A stretch of 64,000 nt of DNA from Cephalotus follicularis (lineage: Eukaryota; Streptophyta; Magnoliopsida; Oxalidales; Cephalotaceae). The stretch covers positions 124,001 through 188,000 of the forward strand of contig BDDD01002235.1 of NCBI GenBank assembly GCA_001972305.1, given 5' to 3'. The notes under the pieces were generated by a model, which worked only from the letters and a program-made list of their open reading frames with translations, had not been told where the DNA came from and did no database searches. The position numbers were made by a program, and so were the translations under genes. Within the stretch, counting starts at the first letter, position 1; the number at the start of each line of letters is the position of its first letter. Of this stretch, positions 37,013 to 49,585 are shown in pieces.

Positions 37013-40000
37013 CAAAACAATCTAAAAAATCAAGGCCAAATAAAATACTTCCACCATATGCACGATAAAAAGATATACAAACGTATAGACAAAAAAAATT
37101 ATAAACACTACAAGTTTTTTATAGTTGTTATTCACATAAGTAGGAGCAGCATGCTACTGGACATAGAACTCCAAATTCTATGGTTTTGACTCAAGTAAGT
37201 TAGCCTTTTTTATTGTTTGATCAACACTTAATAAAAGTTTAGATGAATAATATGTGTTAAGGGACATAGAGTGTATGTTTTACTATTACATATTTTTTGT
37301 CTATGTGAAGCATGAGTCCCATTTTTCTTTAAGTCAATAAGCGGCTACAACTATTGGACAAAGTGATTTGGATAAGAACTCCAATTGGCATAATTATTTG
37401 TCCATACCTTCATTACTTTAGGTCGTTCTTATAGTTTTACAATGCACTCAATGGGTACGTATTTATATTAAGTTTATGCTAGTGACGTTTCAGTTAATGT
37501 TACTTAGGCGTCTATGGCACATTGCAACCATCTTCTACCAAGAGAAAAAGGCAAAGAGTTGGGATACTCTATGAGACCTCCAAGCTTAATCATCATAATA
37601 GAAGATTAAGAATTTACTTGGAATAAAATTTGCACTTTATATATATTTTTTGTGTGTTTTTGTTAATTTCGTCCTCAAATATTGAATGATTATGATTTTA
37701 AACAGAATTTTATACATTTAAATCATTTCTTGCTTGTCAAATTTTTATTTGGTTCTTTTTAATTCTAACTATATATAGATACAACAGTCAAATGTGCAGA
37801 GCACAGAGAATAACAATGGTGTTAGTCTTCCTTTGAGTTTTGTCTACATCAACATGGCCTCTAGGACCTCCACTACAACGTAGGCTCAGTAACAATTAAT
37901 AAAGCTTAATGTAACTGATACTGCTAAAAAAAAAAGATAATTGCTTTTTTTATTATTTAAAAAACTCCTAATATTTTTTTATTTAAAGATGATCACCATA
38001 AGAAACAATTCACTTCTTGATTTTGTTCAAGAACCCATTAATGCGGATTGTAGAAGGTACTAGTTACATAAAAAACAATAAAGAAAAAAGTATATCTATA
38101 TCACTGAACATATCATTGAATTGAAGCATAACAGACCCAGAATCTTTTCCTATCATCTAAAATGAATCAAGGACTCCTTATTCATCCATTGTAGTCAATG
38201 AATATAAACAGTTAAGCCACCAGTGATCTTAATTGTGAAGTAGTGTAATTAAAGCTTGATAGCAACAATCAAAAGGCATTCCACTGCAGTAAGCCATTCA
38301 CTCTAGCCTATCACAATCTTTCAGATTCACCACCTTCATCTTTGTCTAACCATCATCCATGAAATAAAATTTCAAATACATTTTCAGTAGTATGTAATCA
38401 TTTTCAGAGATTTAGGAGAACCAGGACAATCATTTAACAAGTGCAAGGAACTAGTTCAATTGTATTTTCAGGCGTCGAGACAGAGAACTCACTCAAACAA
38501 TCATTTCAAACCAACATCATGATCTATGTAGATCATGAGTAATTGACTTCACATTAGTATCGAAGTAAGTATCAAGCGTAAATCTTTCGATACACCACTG
38601 AGAAAATAGGATAGGTTACAAGTAAATAGACACAAAAGAGAAGGAGTATACCAAAAACTATATATGTAAAAATAATAAATAAGTATTTAATTAATAAATA
38701 ATTTATAAAAGATATAACTCTAGATAGATGAAGAAAAAAAAATATTCATATAATTAACACCAATTATTTTAGAATTGAGGTATAATTATTAGGGTAAAAT
38801 ACAAAAACCCAATGAGATTTGGACTCGTTAACAATTTGTCACATATGTTTTTAAATATTACAAAAACCTACATAGGTTTGAGTCCGTTTGACCATTAATC
38901 CCTCAGATTTAAGTCCGTTTAACGATTAACCCAATCCGTTTAACGATTAACCTCCTTTATTATAAGCATAAATTGTAAGTCAAAAAGGTATATATAATAT
39001 TTAAAAATACAGGGGTTAAGTGTTATCGAGTTTAAATCTAAGATTCGTTTGGTGTGTGAATAGACAAGGGCACATGGACTTGCGTGAGAGTAGGCACAGA
39101 AAACTAGAACAGATTTCCCTCTCTTAAATTAATTTATTGAGGCCGCAGTTAATGTACAGACATCTCCGCCATCGGCCTATGTGTCATTACTAACAATAAA
39201 GTTTAGCACAAAAATTCTGATGCTATTATTGCTTAAAGTCATTTATTAGTTAAGACGTGTAACGAATAATATCCACCTAATAAAAATTGAATTAATTAAG
39301 TACGGACACCTAAGTTAATTACATGTAAATGATAAATTACCAAACTCATCTTGATGTGATTTCTTTAATTATGAAACTATTGTGATATGAATAATGTTAT
39401 GGATAACAACTAAAAAAATAATTGATAATAACGGTTGAAATTATAACACATCACATTTTTTAATTCAATTTAATGTAGTCTTCTGCAATTTTACTTCTTT
39501 TATTATGACATATCAACAATTGTTGTGTTTGTTTATTGTTGTTTATAGCATTATTCATTGTGCTATCCACCTATTTCATTGTTTCTTATAATTTGGAATG
39601 GTTGAGATGATAATGATAATGGGATTATCGAAATAATATCCCTTAGAAAACAGCATTGTACTATTATATTATTTCAATGTTTTTAAGTAACAAAAAGAAG
39701 CCAATGTGAAGTAGTTAAACAAATCATAACGACGCATTATCCTAAGTCAAAACTTTTTAGTTGGTGGAGGATCCATTTAAGGAAATTAAAGAAGGAGATA
39801 CGAAGGCTAGCTATTTGATATTAAAAAAAAAAATGGATGTAATATGGCACAACGCAAAATAGAAATGTAAACCTGGACTTAAACATTGGGGGTATTGTAA
39901 CACTCCACAAGTCATAATATCTATGTAATTAAGACTTGTACAGTAGATAAGAATCAAAATCTACACAAAAACTTCATTTCTAAAGTGTTAAGAACTGACT

Positions 40001-43000
40001 CATTTTTTTTTTTATTTGAAGAATATGATTGACCCATTAACCACAACACGTCTTAGTTAGATGTTATATCTTTATTTACCCACCGATAGATGCAATCCTA
40101 GGTTTTTCTCTCTTGCAATAATCAATAGTTGCATGACTTGCAAAATGAAATGGAAAAAAGAAACAGAGAAAAAGAGAGAAAATAAAAGTTCAAACAAAAA
40201 AGAAAAGGAAATGAGGAATCTCAAGGAAAGTCGTAAAGATAAATTTGTGTAAAAATGAAGTAAAATTTTCCTAATGAAATGAACCCATGAGAAGCTTTCA
40301 AGTGATTCCTTATGTCCAATAGTGGTTAGATGGTCCTCTCAATTACAAAAAGCATTCCTTTTTCTTTCCAAAGTCAGGCCTTTCACCTTTTTATCTGACA
40401 TTTTTGGGACCCCTCTCCCTTGTCCCTTCTGTCCTTTTAAAAGCGACACTTTTTGTGGCTTACGTCTTTTCTTTAAACTATATTATTTAGAGCACTGCTA
40501 GTGACTAGTGTCAGTGTTAGTATTTGAGAGTAGAACTTAAAAGGAAATCCATGGGAGTTCTTACTTCTTGTAAGAGGTAAAGTGAAATACAATATTCAAG
40601 ATGAAACAAACACATACAGTTTGGATCGCCGAGCTAGCCTTCACCCTGAAAAGAGGACAGAGATGGCATCAGGCCATGTATAATTAAGGCCATTGGCTGC
40701 GCCTTATATACTTCTTTCTTTACTTCGTTTTTAGTCACACGACCACAAAATATATATATATTAGCTTCATGTGCAGTGATTGATACGTTCTATTAACAGA
40801 TTTTTAATTATTCTTCCCCATAATCATTAAGTTGATCAAAAAGTGTAGTTATTCACCTTTAGCAAAATGCCACTTGTCATTCAAAAAATGGATATGTCAG
40901 ATGTGAGTAACGTTGCCCCATTTGGTTGTTGAATGGTGGGCCACGTACGGTCAATGGTCTATAAGAACATGCATTTTGGCTGGATCGATTTTGACAAATT
41001 AGAAGTGCTTATTGTCAATTGTGTTGTCTGAGTTACAAAATCATATAACCTCAGTATAACAGGGTACTCGATAGGTTTTCTATGTCCTCTAATTAAGAGT
41101 GTTTGAGTTCAGCTGCATTCGTACGAATATTTTACTTTCATGTAAGTATGTTGTCAAGTTGCATGACATTAGCGAGCTTCTCCTTGTAAACTCGACAAAT
41201 GTGTCATGTGCATAACACTTTTAATAACTGTTTTTCACTGACGCGATGTGTTAAATTACGTTAATAACAGATTAAATACATTTGTAAAATATATCTTGAC
41301 ATATGTCGGTTATTGAATATCGTATATGTGTGAGTAAAATAAAATTAGTAAAAATATTAGTATAACTAGTATGGTTGTAAAAACAATCTAAAAGAAATCT
41401 CTTCTATTGCTCAATTAATTGAACTATGTTTATGAACTTTACACACTCATAAAAACTGTGAAATGATACCTTCAAAATTAAATTACTAATCAGTAAATAG
41501 CGTCAAGAGTAACACACCTAAAGAAGTAAATTTATGAAAGTTATCAAAAACCCGTCAAATAGTATGCACATTTAGCATAAAACTAATCAAGTTGCATGAT
41601 GGTAACTCTATTTGATCATGCCAATCATTTTCGATTTATCTAGGCATATAAAAGCCCCAAAAGGAGTTAAATTATGATAGAAGGGGTCGATTCCTTTAAG
41701 TAATTGGCATCTAAATCCAATGGGAAAGCATAAACTAAAAAGTGATAGCAAATCAAATCCACGTTTTTGAACATTGGGCACCAAACATTTTGTTCTCGAA
41801 GTCAAAAGCATATCCAAATCCGTATTAGAAAGTTTATGCAAAGAATCAAAACAAATCGATTCAAAGGTAACTTTCACCATACTCTTTTTCTGGCTCTATT
41901 CACCTGCTAGAAGCAAAGGAGCAGATCACATGCTATGGACCTATGCCTATACTTGGCTTTTAATTGAGTGGTCCATCCATGAGTTAAATACAAGAGAGAC
42001 TAAAGATCCACAACTTTAAAATGTGACACCGATTGTGGCAAAAGATAGATAGCAAAGAACCATAAAGGCATCAACCATGCCCAAGTGCCCCTATTGTAAA
42101 GGCCTCATGTTGTTGCATCCAAACATTCGTGGTTCATTATGGAGCTAATCACTGCATGTGGTGGGGTTAGCTCAATTAACCTACAACACCTACCAGCTAT
42201 TCAAGCCTGCCCCAAAAATTTCATCAATACTACTACTTTGTAACGCTGTCTGTATGTGACTGCACATTAATTCTATGGGTTGCTTAGGTCATCTTTAAAA
42301 TGCAGTGATTAATTGGTAATTGCATGGATCCAATGCAATTTAATGTGTCAACTGGCAAGTGGTAGGTAAGCGACACTCTAACAGAAAGTCTAATCCACTA
42401 TGTTTTTGTTGTTCTTTTTTCTTTGTAAATTTCAAAGTTTAATTGAGGGTACACGTAATCAACCTCCATTTATCTCTCGGGTTAAATTGAAAATAAATAA
42501 AAAGTATAGAGTTAAATTACGATAATTAAAATATGAGAAATTAAATTAAAATTTAATGTAAATATGATTTGGTCCGAATGACATTTTCCTTTTTGTTAAC
42601 GAGGACCCTTTTTAATCTTTTGTCTTTTACTGTTCTTTTTAATTTTTGCTCTTATAATATATATTTAATCTTTGTTATTTTTTTATTTTTTATTTTATTC
42701 TTTTTTACAATCCCCAATTCAACAATAAATTAAACAACTTTATATTGTGATTGATATATAACTTCAAGAGCTAACATGTAATTGTTTTTATGAGACGGAT
42801 ATGGAGTTGTTTCTTTAAGTCCAAAGTTGAATATCCCAGTGTTCTTGCTCACTTTTATCCGTATGACTTTTCTAACATTTACTTTGTTATTTCTTGAAAC
42901 ATAAACCTATAGATTAGTTATTAGAAGTAGAAGGATTATGTTATTTAACTAAAAAGTTAGTTCACTAGGTAAAAATATATTGCATATCCGATAGGCTTTG

Positions 43001-43022
43001 GCTTATGAATTAACTTGATGTA
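37013..43022. other. 6-kb intergenic stretch without a recognised gene
   Basis: AT-rich throughout. Around 38790-38960 there is repeat-like text with TCCGTTTAACGATTAACC in two nearly identical copies. A 90-aa reverse-strand frame at 41880-41608 and a 63-aa lysine-rich frame at 40061-40252 were examined and match nothing I know. No tRNA or other RNA gene was seen. Confidence 0.5.
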
Positions 43023-43921
43023 TGATGTAGGGAAAAGTTTGCCTATACCAAGAAGGACACGTGTCATCCTCATACGTAACCAAGTGTCCAGGGGTTTTAA
43101 GAGTTCACAGGGACGCTAGTCAGAGCAATCTCCTTAGCTCCAGCAAGAGAAGCAGGTGGGGATGGCCACCTCGGCACCAGTGCCGAGGACCTCCTCCTCC
43201 TTGGGTTCAGTGCCGAGGAACTCCTGCTTGGTGGCATGGTGGAGGACGCCCACCTCGGCACCGGTGCCGAGGACCTCTTCCTTCTCGGGTCTAGTGCTGA
43301 AGACCACCTCCTCCGCGGCCTCAAGGTTGAGGAGGTCCTGCTGGTTTCTATGGCGGAGGACGCTTTCTTCGGTAACATGGCAGAGGACCTAGTACCCCCA
43401 AGCACAAGCTCTTGAAGCCGGCAAGGGTCCAGAGCACTTCCTCTTCCTCCTCCTCAGGATGAGGCGTAAGATCAGCCTATATTCTAGGAGTCAATCTCAT
43501 CAAATATGGAAAGGATAATATATGATAAGCATCATACAGGGTAAGTCCCACCAAATCAGGCGAAAATCAAGGGAAACGCCCAAGATCCTCGGCATTTCCC
43601 TAGGGGCACAACAATTACCTCCGATTTACACGCTCAGCCAGTTACAAACCAGCACTATAAATACAAGACTCAAAGACATATCTCGATACAACCATTTTTA
43701 CACTAAAAGAACCTTGTTTTCTCTGTGCAAAGCCTAACTTAAGCGGCGGAGTGTCCCCGGGAGAACGACCTCCTGGACCAACGTGTTTGTTCATCTGTGC
43801 AGGGAAAACATTCACACAGTCATCATCAACCTTCATATCGGAGCATTCAAACAGCGTTTCCCTCAACAAATAAAAGCCATCCACGTAGGGTACTGTTGAA
43901 GGAAGGATTTTTGCATCAATA
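43023..43921 (+). repeat. 5' LTR of the Tat element
   Basis: Starts TGATGTAGGGAAAAG and ends TTTTTGCATCAATA. The expected terminal CA is TA here, while the 3' LTR keeps CA. It contains several CTCGGCACC.GTGCCGAGGA palindromes at 43165-43270 and a TATA-like CACTATAAATAC near 43649. Confidence 0.88.
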
Positions 43922-43923
43922 GT

Positions 43924-43941
43924 TGGCGCCATCTGTGGGAA
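43924..43941 (+). promoter_or_regulatory. Primer-binding site of the Tat element
   Basis: TGGCGCCATCTGTGGGAA lies two bases after the LTR end. It is the common primer site form of plant Tat elements (TGGCGCC...), with one or two differences from the usual TGGCGCCGTCTGTGGGAA. Confidence 0.8.
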
Positions 43942-44409
43942 ACGCAGCAAAAAGCCATCAAGAATCATGCCTTCGAGAAAGAACATCAACAACCACTCCA
44001 CAGCTGGTGGAAGCCAACTTGCCGCTGGAAACGACCCAGCCTAAACCAGCCAAGTTGCCGCCATCGTTGAGCAAGCTCCCGTCACAGGGAGTAGTTCAAT
44101 CAGCTGATCCAAGGGGTAGAGCGCCTCATCGATTTGTTGGTCACTAGTTTGGCCAACCAACAGCATGTCGGACCTGCCCCGCCAGTGGTCCAAGGAGGTT
44201 CTGGTCCTAGCAGGCCAGTGGTGGAGATGGGGCACCCCCGAGGTGCCAGGTAAAACTCGCTGAGGGGAGACGGACTTCCCCCGAGGCGGTTAGGGGATAA
44301 TATTCCCTTGGGGAGGAGACCTGGGATCCATGGATCTCAGAGGGCGGAGTCTTCAACTACCTAGGATCAGCCCAATGATCCCCGACCAGAGCACTCCAGG
44401 AATCAAGCA

Positions 44410-45822
44410 ATGGAGGTGGATCCCCAAGGGGAAGCCAGGGGTGCAGAGGAGGCACAAGTGTTCTTCAACGCCCCGTGCGGGGCTGGAACGGTCAGGGAAA
44501 ACAGGATTGATCGCCCGACCACATTGGCTGGGGAATCACGTGTTTCTACCAGGGCTAAGAACATTGAGGATTTGGAGCAAGCGATGAACAAAAAGCTTGC
44601 TGAGTTGGAGAGAAGGTTCCGAGGAGCGGAACAGCAGAGGGGACATCTGTCTGAGGTGCGCAACATCACTTCCGAGATCATGGCGGATCGTGTTTCAAGT
44701 GGATTTCAGCTCCCAAGCCTCGACAAATATGATGGGTCCACAGACCCCATCCAGCATGTGCGCACTTATATTCAAGACATGTGGATGTACCAAGCCTCAG
44801 ACGCTACACTTTGCCGAGGATTCCCAGCGACCTTGACTGGAGCTGCCCAGTCGTGGTATTTCACCTTGGCAAAGGGTTCGGTGAAGAATTTCGATCAGTT
44901 TACGGAACTGTTCGTAACCAAGTTTCTCAACAGCACCACGCAGAGGAGAAACTCTACCCACTTGATCAATGTGGTACAGGGTAGAGATGAGTCACTGAGA
45001 GATTACCTCACCAGATTCAACAGGGAGCCTCTCACAGTGAAAGATCTGGAGCCATCCTTTGCTTTGGCAGCTTTGAACAGCGGGCTGAGGAGCAACTCAT
45101 CCTTCACCTTATCTCTTTTGAAGAAACCTGCGGTGGACATGTCAGACCTGCTGAGGAGAGTAGAGAAATATGTCAACACCGAGGAGGAGATGACAGCCAG
45201 GAAACAAAAGACACCCTGGTCAGGCCATCAGAAGGAGAAATGGGAGCATTCACGAAATGCTTCTGGGAAGAAAGAGAAGAGGAAGGAGAGGTCAGAATTG
45301 TCCAAGGAAGACCTCAGACATAAACTCTCCAGACGAGAGAGCTCATCTGGGAGAGGGGCACCTATCCCATCCTACAATAACTATGCCCCCCTCTTGGACA
45401 CTCGTACCAGAATACTTGCTGTGGAGAAGGACAAGGTCCCCTTCCAGTGGCCTGAGAAGTTGAGGTCCCCAGCAGAGAAAAGTGACGTGGAAAAATATTG
45501 CCGGTACCATCGTGACCATGGGCACGATACCGAGGAGTGCAGGCAGTTGAAGAATCAAATTGAGGACTTGATTCGAAAGGGATATCTACGCAAGTATGTG
45601 GACAGAGAGGCTCCCCAGGGAAGAAGGGAGCAATGGAGAGAGAAGGCTCCTTGGCAACAAGAGGAGCAGCAGCAGCAGCAGCAACCCAGAGGTGTCATCC
45701 ACACCATCTCTGGGGGGGTCACTCTGGTGGTGACCATAAAAATGCTAGAAAAGACTACGGGAGTAGTCCCTTACTGTGTAGCAAGTTCATCACAGCAAAA
45801 GACTGAGAATTGGTGGAGATGA
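44410..45822 (+). CDS. gag: Tat gag polyprotein (470 aa, open)
   Basis: The only long retroelement frame in the window without a stop. After a low-complexity N-terminus with a heptad-like stretch near residues 50-75 it has the Retrotrans_gag capsid domain: YDGSTDPIQHVRTYIQDM, GAAQSWYFTLAKGSVKNFDQ, then GRDESLRDYLTRFNRE and the leucine-rich segment to about residue 250. A charged linker follows. A Tat-type knuckle C-RYHRDHGHDTEEC with the next RQLKNQIEDLIRKGYL sits near residues 366-395, and a glutamine run near 420. Capsid proteins of this family assemble the particle that holds element RNA. The end at 45822 results from a frameshift near 45750 into the protease frame, since the intact element would read through. 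Confidence 0.88.
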   Translation: MEVDPQGEARGAEEAQVFFNAPCGAGTVRENRIDRPTTLAGESRVSTRAKNIEDLEQAMNKKLAELERRFRGAEQQRGHLSEVRNITSEIMADRVSSGFQLPSLDKYDGSTDPIQHVRTYIQDMWMYQASDATLCRGFPATLTGAAQSWYFTLAKGSVKNFDQFTELFVTKFLNSTTQRRNSTHLINVVQGRDESLRDYLTRFNREPLTVKDLEPSFALAALNSGLRSNSSFTLSLLKKPAVDMSDLLRRVEKYVNTEEEMTARKQKTPWSGHQKEKWEHSRNASGKKEKRKERSELSKEDLRHKLSRRESSSGRGAPIPSYNNYAPLLDTRTRILAVEKDKVPFQWPEKLRSPAEKSDVEKYCRYHRDHGHDTEECRQLKNQIEDLIRKGYLRKYVDREAPQGRREQWREKAPWQQEEQQQQQQPRGVIHTISGGVTLVVTIKMLEKTTGVVPYCVASSSQQKTENWWR

Positions 45823-46553
45823 AGAGGTGATATCCTTCTCGAAGGCGGACTATGAGGAAGTACGTCTCCCTCATGATGACCCAGTGGTGGTAACTCTTCA
45901 AGTGGCTCTTTTCACTATGAAGAGGATTCTTATTGACAGCGGGAGCTCTGTCGACATCCTATACAAACATGTATTTGATCAGCTGAGGATACTGGAAGAC
46001 CAGTAAAAGCCCGTGAAGACCCCACTAGTTGGCTTTGCAGGTGAAACGGTTCATCCTCTGGGATCCATCGACCTGTCCGTGGTTGGAGGCACGGCCCCAC
46101 GCCAAACCCAGGCGGAGATGACATTCCTGGTGGTGGACACACCCAGCCCTTACAATGCTATAGTAGGGCGGCCATGTTTGAACTTAATGGAGGCAATAGT
46201 GTCTACAAGACACTTATTAATGAAGTTTCCAACAAGGTTTGGTGTGGGGGAAGGCAGAGGGGATCAACAGGCAGCAAGGCAGTGCTACAGAACTGCCAAA
46301 GGGAAGGACAAGGTACTTTCTATTGCAAATGTGGAGCTCAGAGGAGACGTGGAGCTTGAGCGTTCACAGCCTATGGAAGATGTGGTCCAAGTGCCCTTGG
46401 AAGAGGGCAACACTGGAAGAGTGTTCCAAGTCGGCACACAGGTTGGAGAGACGGAGAAGGAGGAATTGATAACATTCCTCCGAAATAACAGAGATGATTT
46501 TGGCTGGTCGGCAGAGGAGGTCCCTGGGATCAGCCCAGATGTAATGGTTCACA
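45823..46553 (+). pseudogene. pol: Tat protease region
   Basis: The frame gives a beta-strand-rich aspartic protease with ILIDSGSSVDILY near 45930-45960 (catalytic DSG) and a later NAIVGRPCLN box near 46156. A TAA stop near 46003-46006 separates the catalytic loop from the flap, and the segment before it lies in another frame than gag. The product would cut the Gag-Pol precursor. It leads into the RT connection without a gap. Confidence 0.82.
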
Positions 46554-47599
46554 AGCTAAGCGTGGACCCAATGAGGCCTCCGACTAGACAAAAGAAGAGG
46601 AAATTTGCTCATGAGAGGCAGCAGGCAATAGCAGAGGAGGTGAGCAAGCTATTGCAGGCATGGTTTATAAGGGAAGTACAATACTCAGACTGGCTGGCGA
46701 ACCCAGTACTGGTCAAAAAAGCAAATGGAAATTGGAGGATGTGCATTGATTTCACTGACCTTAACAAAGCTTGCCCAAAGGATCACTTCCCTCTTCCAAA
46801 GATAAACCAGTTGGTGGATGCGACCTCGGGCTACAGAATGTTAAGCTTCTTGGATGCCTACTCGGGGTATAATCAAATCACCATGTATGGGCCCGACGAG
46901 AACAAGACAGCTTTTATCACGGACTGGGGGATGTATTGTTACAAGGTCATGCCCTTTGGTTTGAAGAATGCAGGGGCCACCTACCAATGACTGATCAACA
47001 AAATTTTTGAGCCCCAGATTGGGAGAAACATGGAGGTCTACATTGACGACATGCTCGTCAAAACCCCAGCTAGGAGCCCTCACATCAAAGACTTGGAGGA
47101 AACGTTTGAGGTACTGAGAAGATATAAAATGAAACTCAATCCATCCAAGTGCACTTTTGGGGTCACCTCGGGCAAGTTCCTCGGGTTGGTGGTCTCAAGC
47201 AAAGGAATAGAGGCCAACCCAGAGAAGATATCAACTGTTCAGAGTATGAGGCCTCCCCAGACTATCAGGGATGTTGAAATACTGAATGGAAAGGTAGCTG
47301 CCCTGAGCAAGTTTGTTTCAAAGTCAACAGAGAAGTGCCTCCAATTCTTTAAGGTGTTGAGGGATCCCAAGGGATTTTTCTGGTTGGACAAATGCCAAGC
47401 AACCTTCGACAAGTTGAAGGAATACATGGCTTCCCTTCCTCTGATCTCAAAACCTAAGAACGGGGAAGACTTGTATTTGTACCTTGCAGCCACCTCGGGT
47501 GCAGTGAGTGCAGTGCTGGTAAGGGAAGAGGAGAAAGTTCAAAAGTCAGTGTACTATGTGAGCAAGGCTTTGAAGGATGCTCAGGGGAGGTACCCATAG
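46554..47599 (+). pseudogene. pol: Tat reverse transcriptase and first RNase H start
   Basis: RT motifs follow in order: KLSVDPMRPPTRQKKRKFA, VLVKKANGNWRMCIDFTDLN, KACPKDHFPLP, FLDAYSGYNQI, MPFGLKNAGATYQ, then YIDDMLVK at 47039-47050 with both catalytic aspartates. A TGA at 46988-46990 interrupts ATYQ-LINKIF, where CGA would be expected. After the thumb (KCTFGVTSGKFLG) the canonical RNase H begins (LYLYLAATSGAVSAVLVRE). It stops at TAG 47597-47599, where the family usually has glutamine. Confidence 0.9.
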
Positions 47600-48241
47600 G
47601 TGGAGAAGTTTGCCTATGCTCTAATCATCGTGACCAGAAAATTAAGGCCATATTTTCAAGCCCATACAATCAAGGTTCTGACTGACAAACCACTCAAACA
47701 AGTTCTGAAAAAGCCTGACACCTCGGACAGACTAATCAAGTGTTCAGTCGAACTAGGCGAGTGTGATGTGAAGTTCGAAGCCAGACCAGCAATCAAATCA
47801 CAGGTCTTGGCCGAGTTTGTTGGAGATAATACACCTACGGAGTGTATGGAGGAGGACCCCTCCGAGAGCGAGAAGGGGATTTAGAAGTTATCCGTGGATG
47901 GCTCATCCTGCATCACCGGCAGTGGAGCAGGACTGGTATTGACAAGTCCAGATGGTTGGACGTTAGATTATGCTCTGAGGTTTAGATTTAAAGCTATAAA
48001 CAATGAAGCTGAGTGGGAAGCTTTGATAGCTGGGCTGACAATTGCAAAGCACTTAGAGGTGCAAAAGATAGAGGCCTCCAGTGATTTTCAGCTAGTGGTT
48101 GGTCTGGTAAATGGAGAGTATGAAGCCCGAGAAGACCCTATGGCAAAATACTTATCCTATTTTCAGAGTATGAAGTCAGCCTTCGAGGTTGTAAGGATTT
48201 TGAAAGTACCCAGAGCAGAAAACGCCCGAGCAGACCAGTAA
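47600..48241 (+). pseudogene. pol: Tat RNase H end and second (archaeal-type) RNase H
   Basis: The first part finishes the ordinary RNase H (VEKFAYALIIVTRKLRPYFQ, IKVLTDKPLKQVL). After a TAG at 47882-47884, at the position of a tryptophan, a second domain begins: SVDGSSCITGSGAGLVL, then NNEAEWEALIAGLTIAKHL, ASSDFQLVVGLVNGEY and a final RAENARADQ. The Asp-Glu-Asp set of an RNase H is visible as DGS, NEAE and SSD. It ends at TAA 48239-48241. An extra RNase H of this kind is known in Tat-lineage elements and is thought to replace the degraded first domain in removing the RNA strand. Confidence 0.88.
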
Positions 48242-48484
48242 TCAAAACTAGCAACGACAGAGGAATTGAAAAATCAAATTGTGCTAGTAGACTACCTGGA
48301 CAGGCCCACCATCTCTGAAGTAGATGTAATGGACATAGATGTGCCACAGGAGCCAAACTGGATGACTCCCATCATCAATTGGCTAAGGAATGAGATTTTA
48401 CCCGAGGACCCCGTGGAGGCAAGGAAACTAGTGTACAGAGCAAACATTTTCAATTCCGAGATGAGATCCTCTATAAAAGGTCAT

Positions 48485-49585
48485 TCTCGTTCCCTTGGCT
48501 GAGATGCTTGACCCCCTTAGAGGCCGACTATGCTCTAAGGGAAGTCCATGAAGGAATTTGTGGCAACCACACGGGGGGCAGAACATTGTCTCATAAGCTA
48601 CTGAGGCAAGGCTACTACTAGCCGACCATGCATCAAGATGCTATAGACTTGGTAAGAAAGTGTGACAAGTGTCAAAGGAATGCAAACATAAGCAGAAGAC
48701 CTTCTCAACCTTTGATGTCTATCACCCCCCCTGTGGCCCTTTTCACAATGGGAAATGGAGTTCGTAGGACTACTACCCATGGCGACAGGCTAGAGGAAGT
48801 TTCTCATTGTAGCAGTGGACTACTTCACCAAGTGGGTGGAAGCAGAGCCTCTAGCCATAATTACCGAGAAGAACACAGAGAGCTTCGTATAGAAATCAAT
48901 CATTTGTAGATTTGGAGCCCCGAGGACAATTGTCTCAGACAACGATAAACAGTTTGATTGCCAAGCCTTCCGTGAATTTTGCAAGGAGTGGAGGATAGAG
49001 CATAGGCTTGCGTCAGTAGCCTACCCCCAGAGCAACGGTCAAGCCGAGGTGATCAACAGAGAAATCATCTCGGGCTTGAAAAAGCACCTTGAAGGCAGCA
49101 AATAAAGATGGACATAGGATCTACCAAGCGTACTATGAACCACTCCTCGAACCACAACTGGTGAGTCCCCATACAGCCTTTGTTTTGGAGCTGAAGCTAT
49201 GATACCGGTGGAGATTGGTGTACAGTCACCGAGAGTTATGCATTTCACTGAAGACAACAATGAAGAAGGACTTAGATGCCTCCTCGACCTAATAGAAGAG
49301 CTCAGAGATAAGGCCGCCATCAGAGTTGCAGCCTATCAGCAGAGGGTGAGCTGCTATTATAACAAAAGGGTAAGCCCCAGACCACTAAGGCAAGGAGATA
49401 TAGTCCTACGCAACTCGGCTATTGCATACTTAACCGGTACCATAGGAAAACTAGCCCCTACCTGGGAAGGGCCATACAAGATCAAGAGAGTCCTCCGCCC
49501 ATGAACATTCAAACTTGAAACTCTGGGGGGCAGGGAAATTGCTAGAGTTTGGAATGCCGAGCATCTGAGGAAGTACTACCAATGA
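48485..49585 (+). pseudogene. pol: Tat integrase (HHCC and core, several shifts)
   Basis: The zinc domain reads VHEGICGNHTGGRTLSHKLL with a TAG before PTMH, then VRKCDKCQRNA (HHCC complete). A one-base shift near 48735 leads into the core: VDYFTKWVEAEP (first Asp near 48819), TIVSDNDKQFD (second Asp near 48940) and QSNGQAEVINREI (Glu near 49045). Stops follow at KKHLEGSK and beyond. The tail continues in another frame with PYSLCFGAEAMIPVEIGV, the knot YYNKRVSPRPLRQGDIVLR and WEGPYKIKRVL, ending at WNAEHLRKYYQ. Without its shifts the enzyme would join element DNA to the host chromosome. Confidence 0.88.

Noticed and set aside
41608..41880. 90-aa reverse-strand frame
   Set aside because: No recognised domain, no splice or promoter context and no neighbouring exon; its length is possible by chance in this composition.
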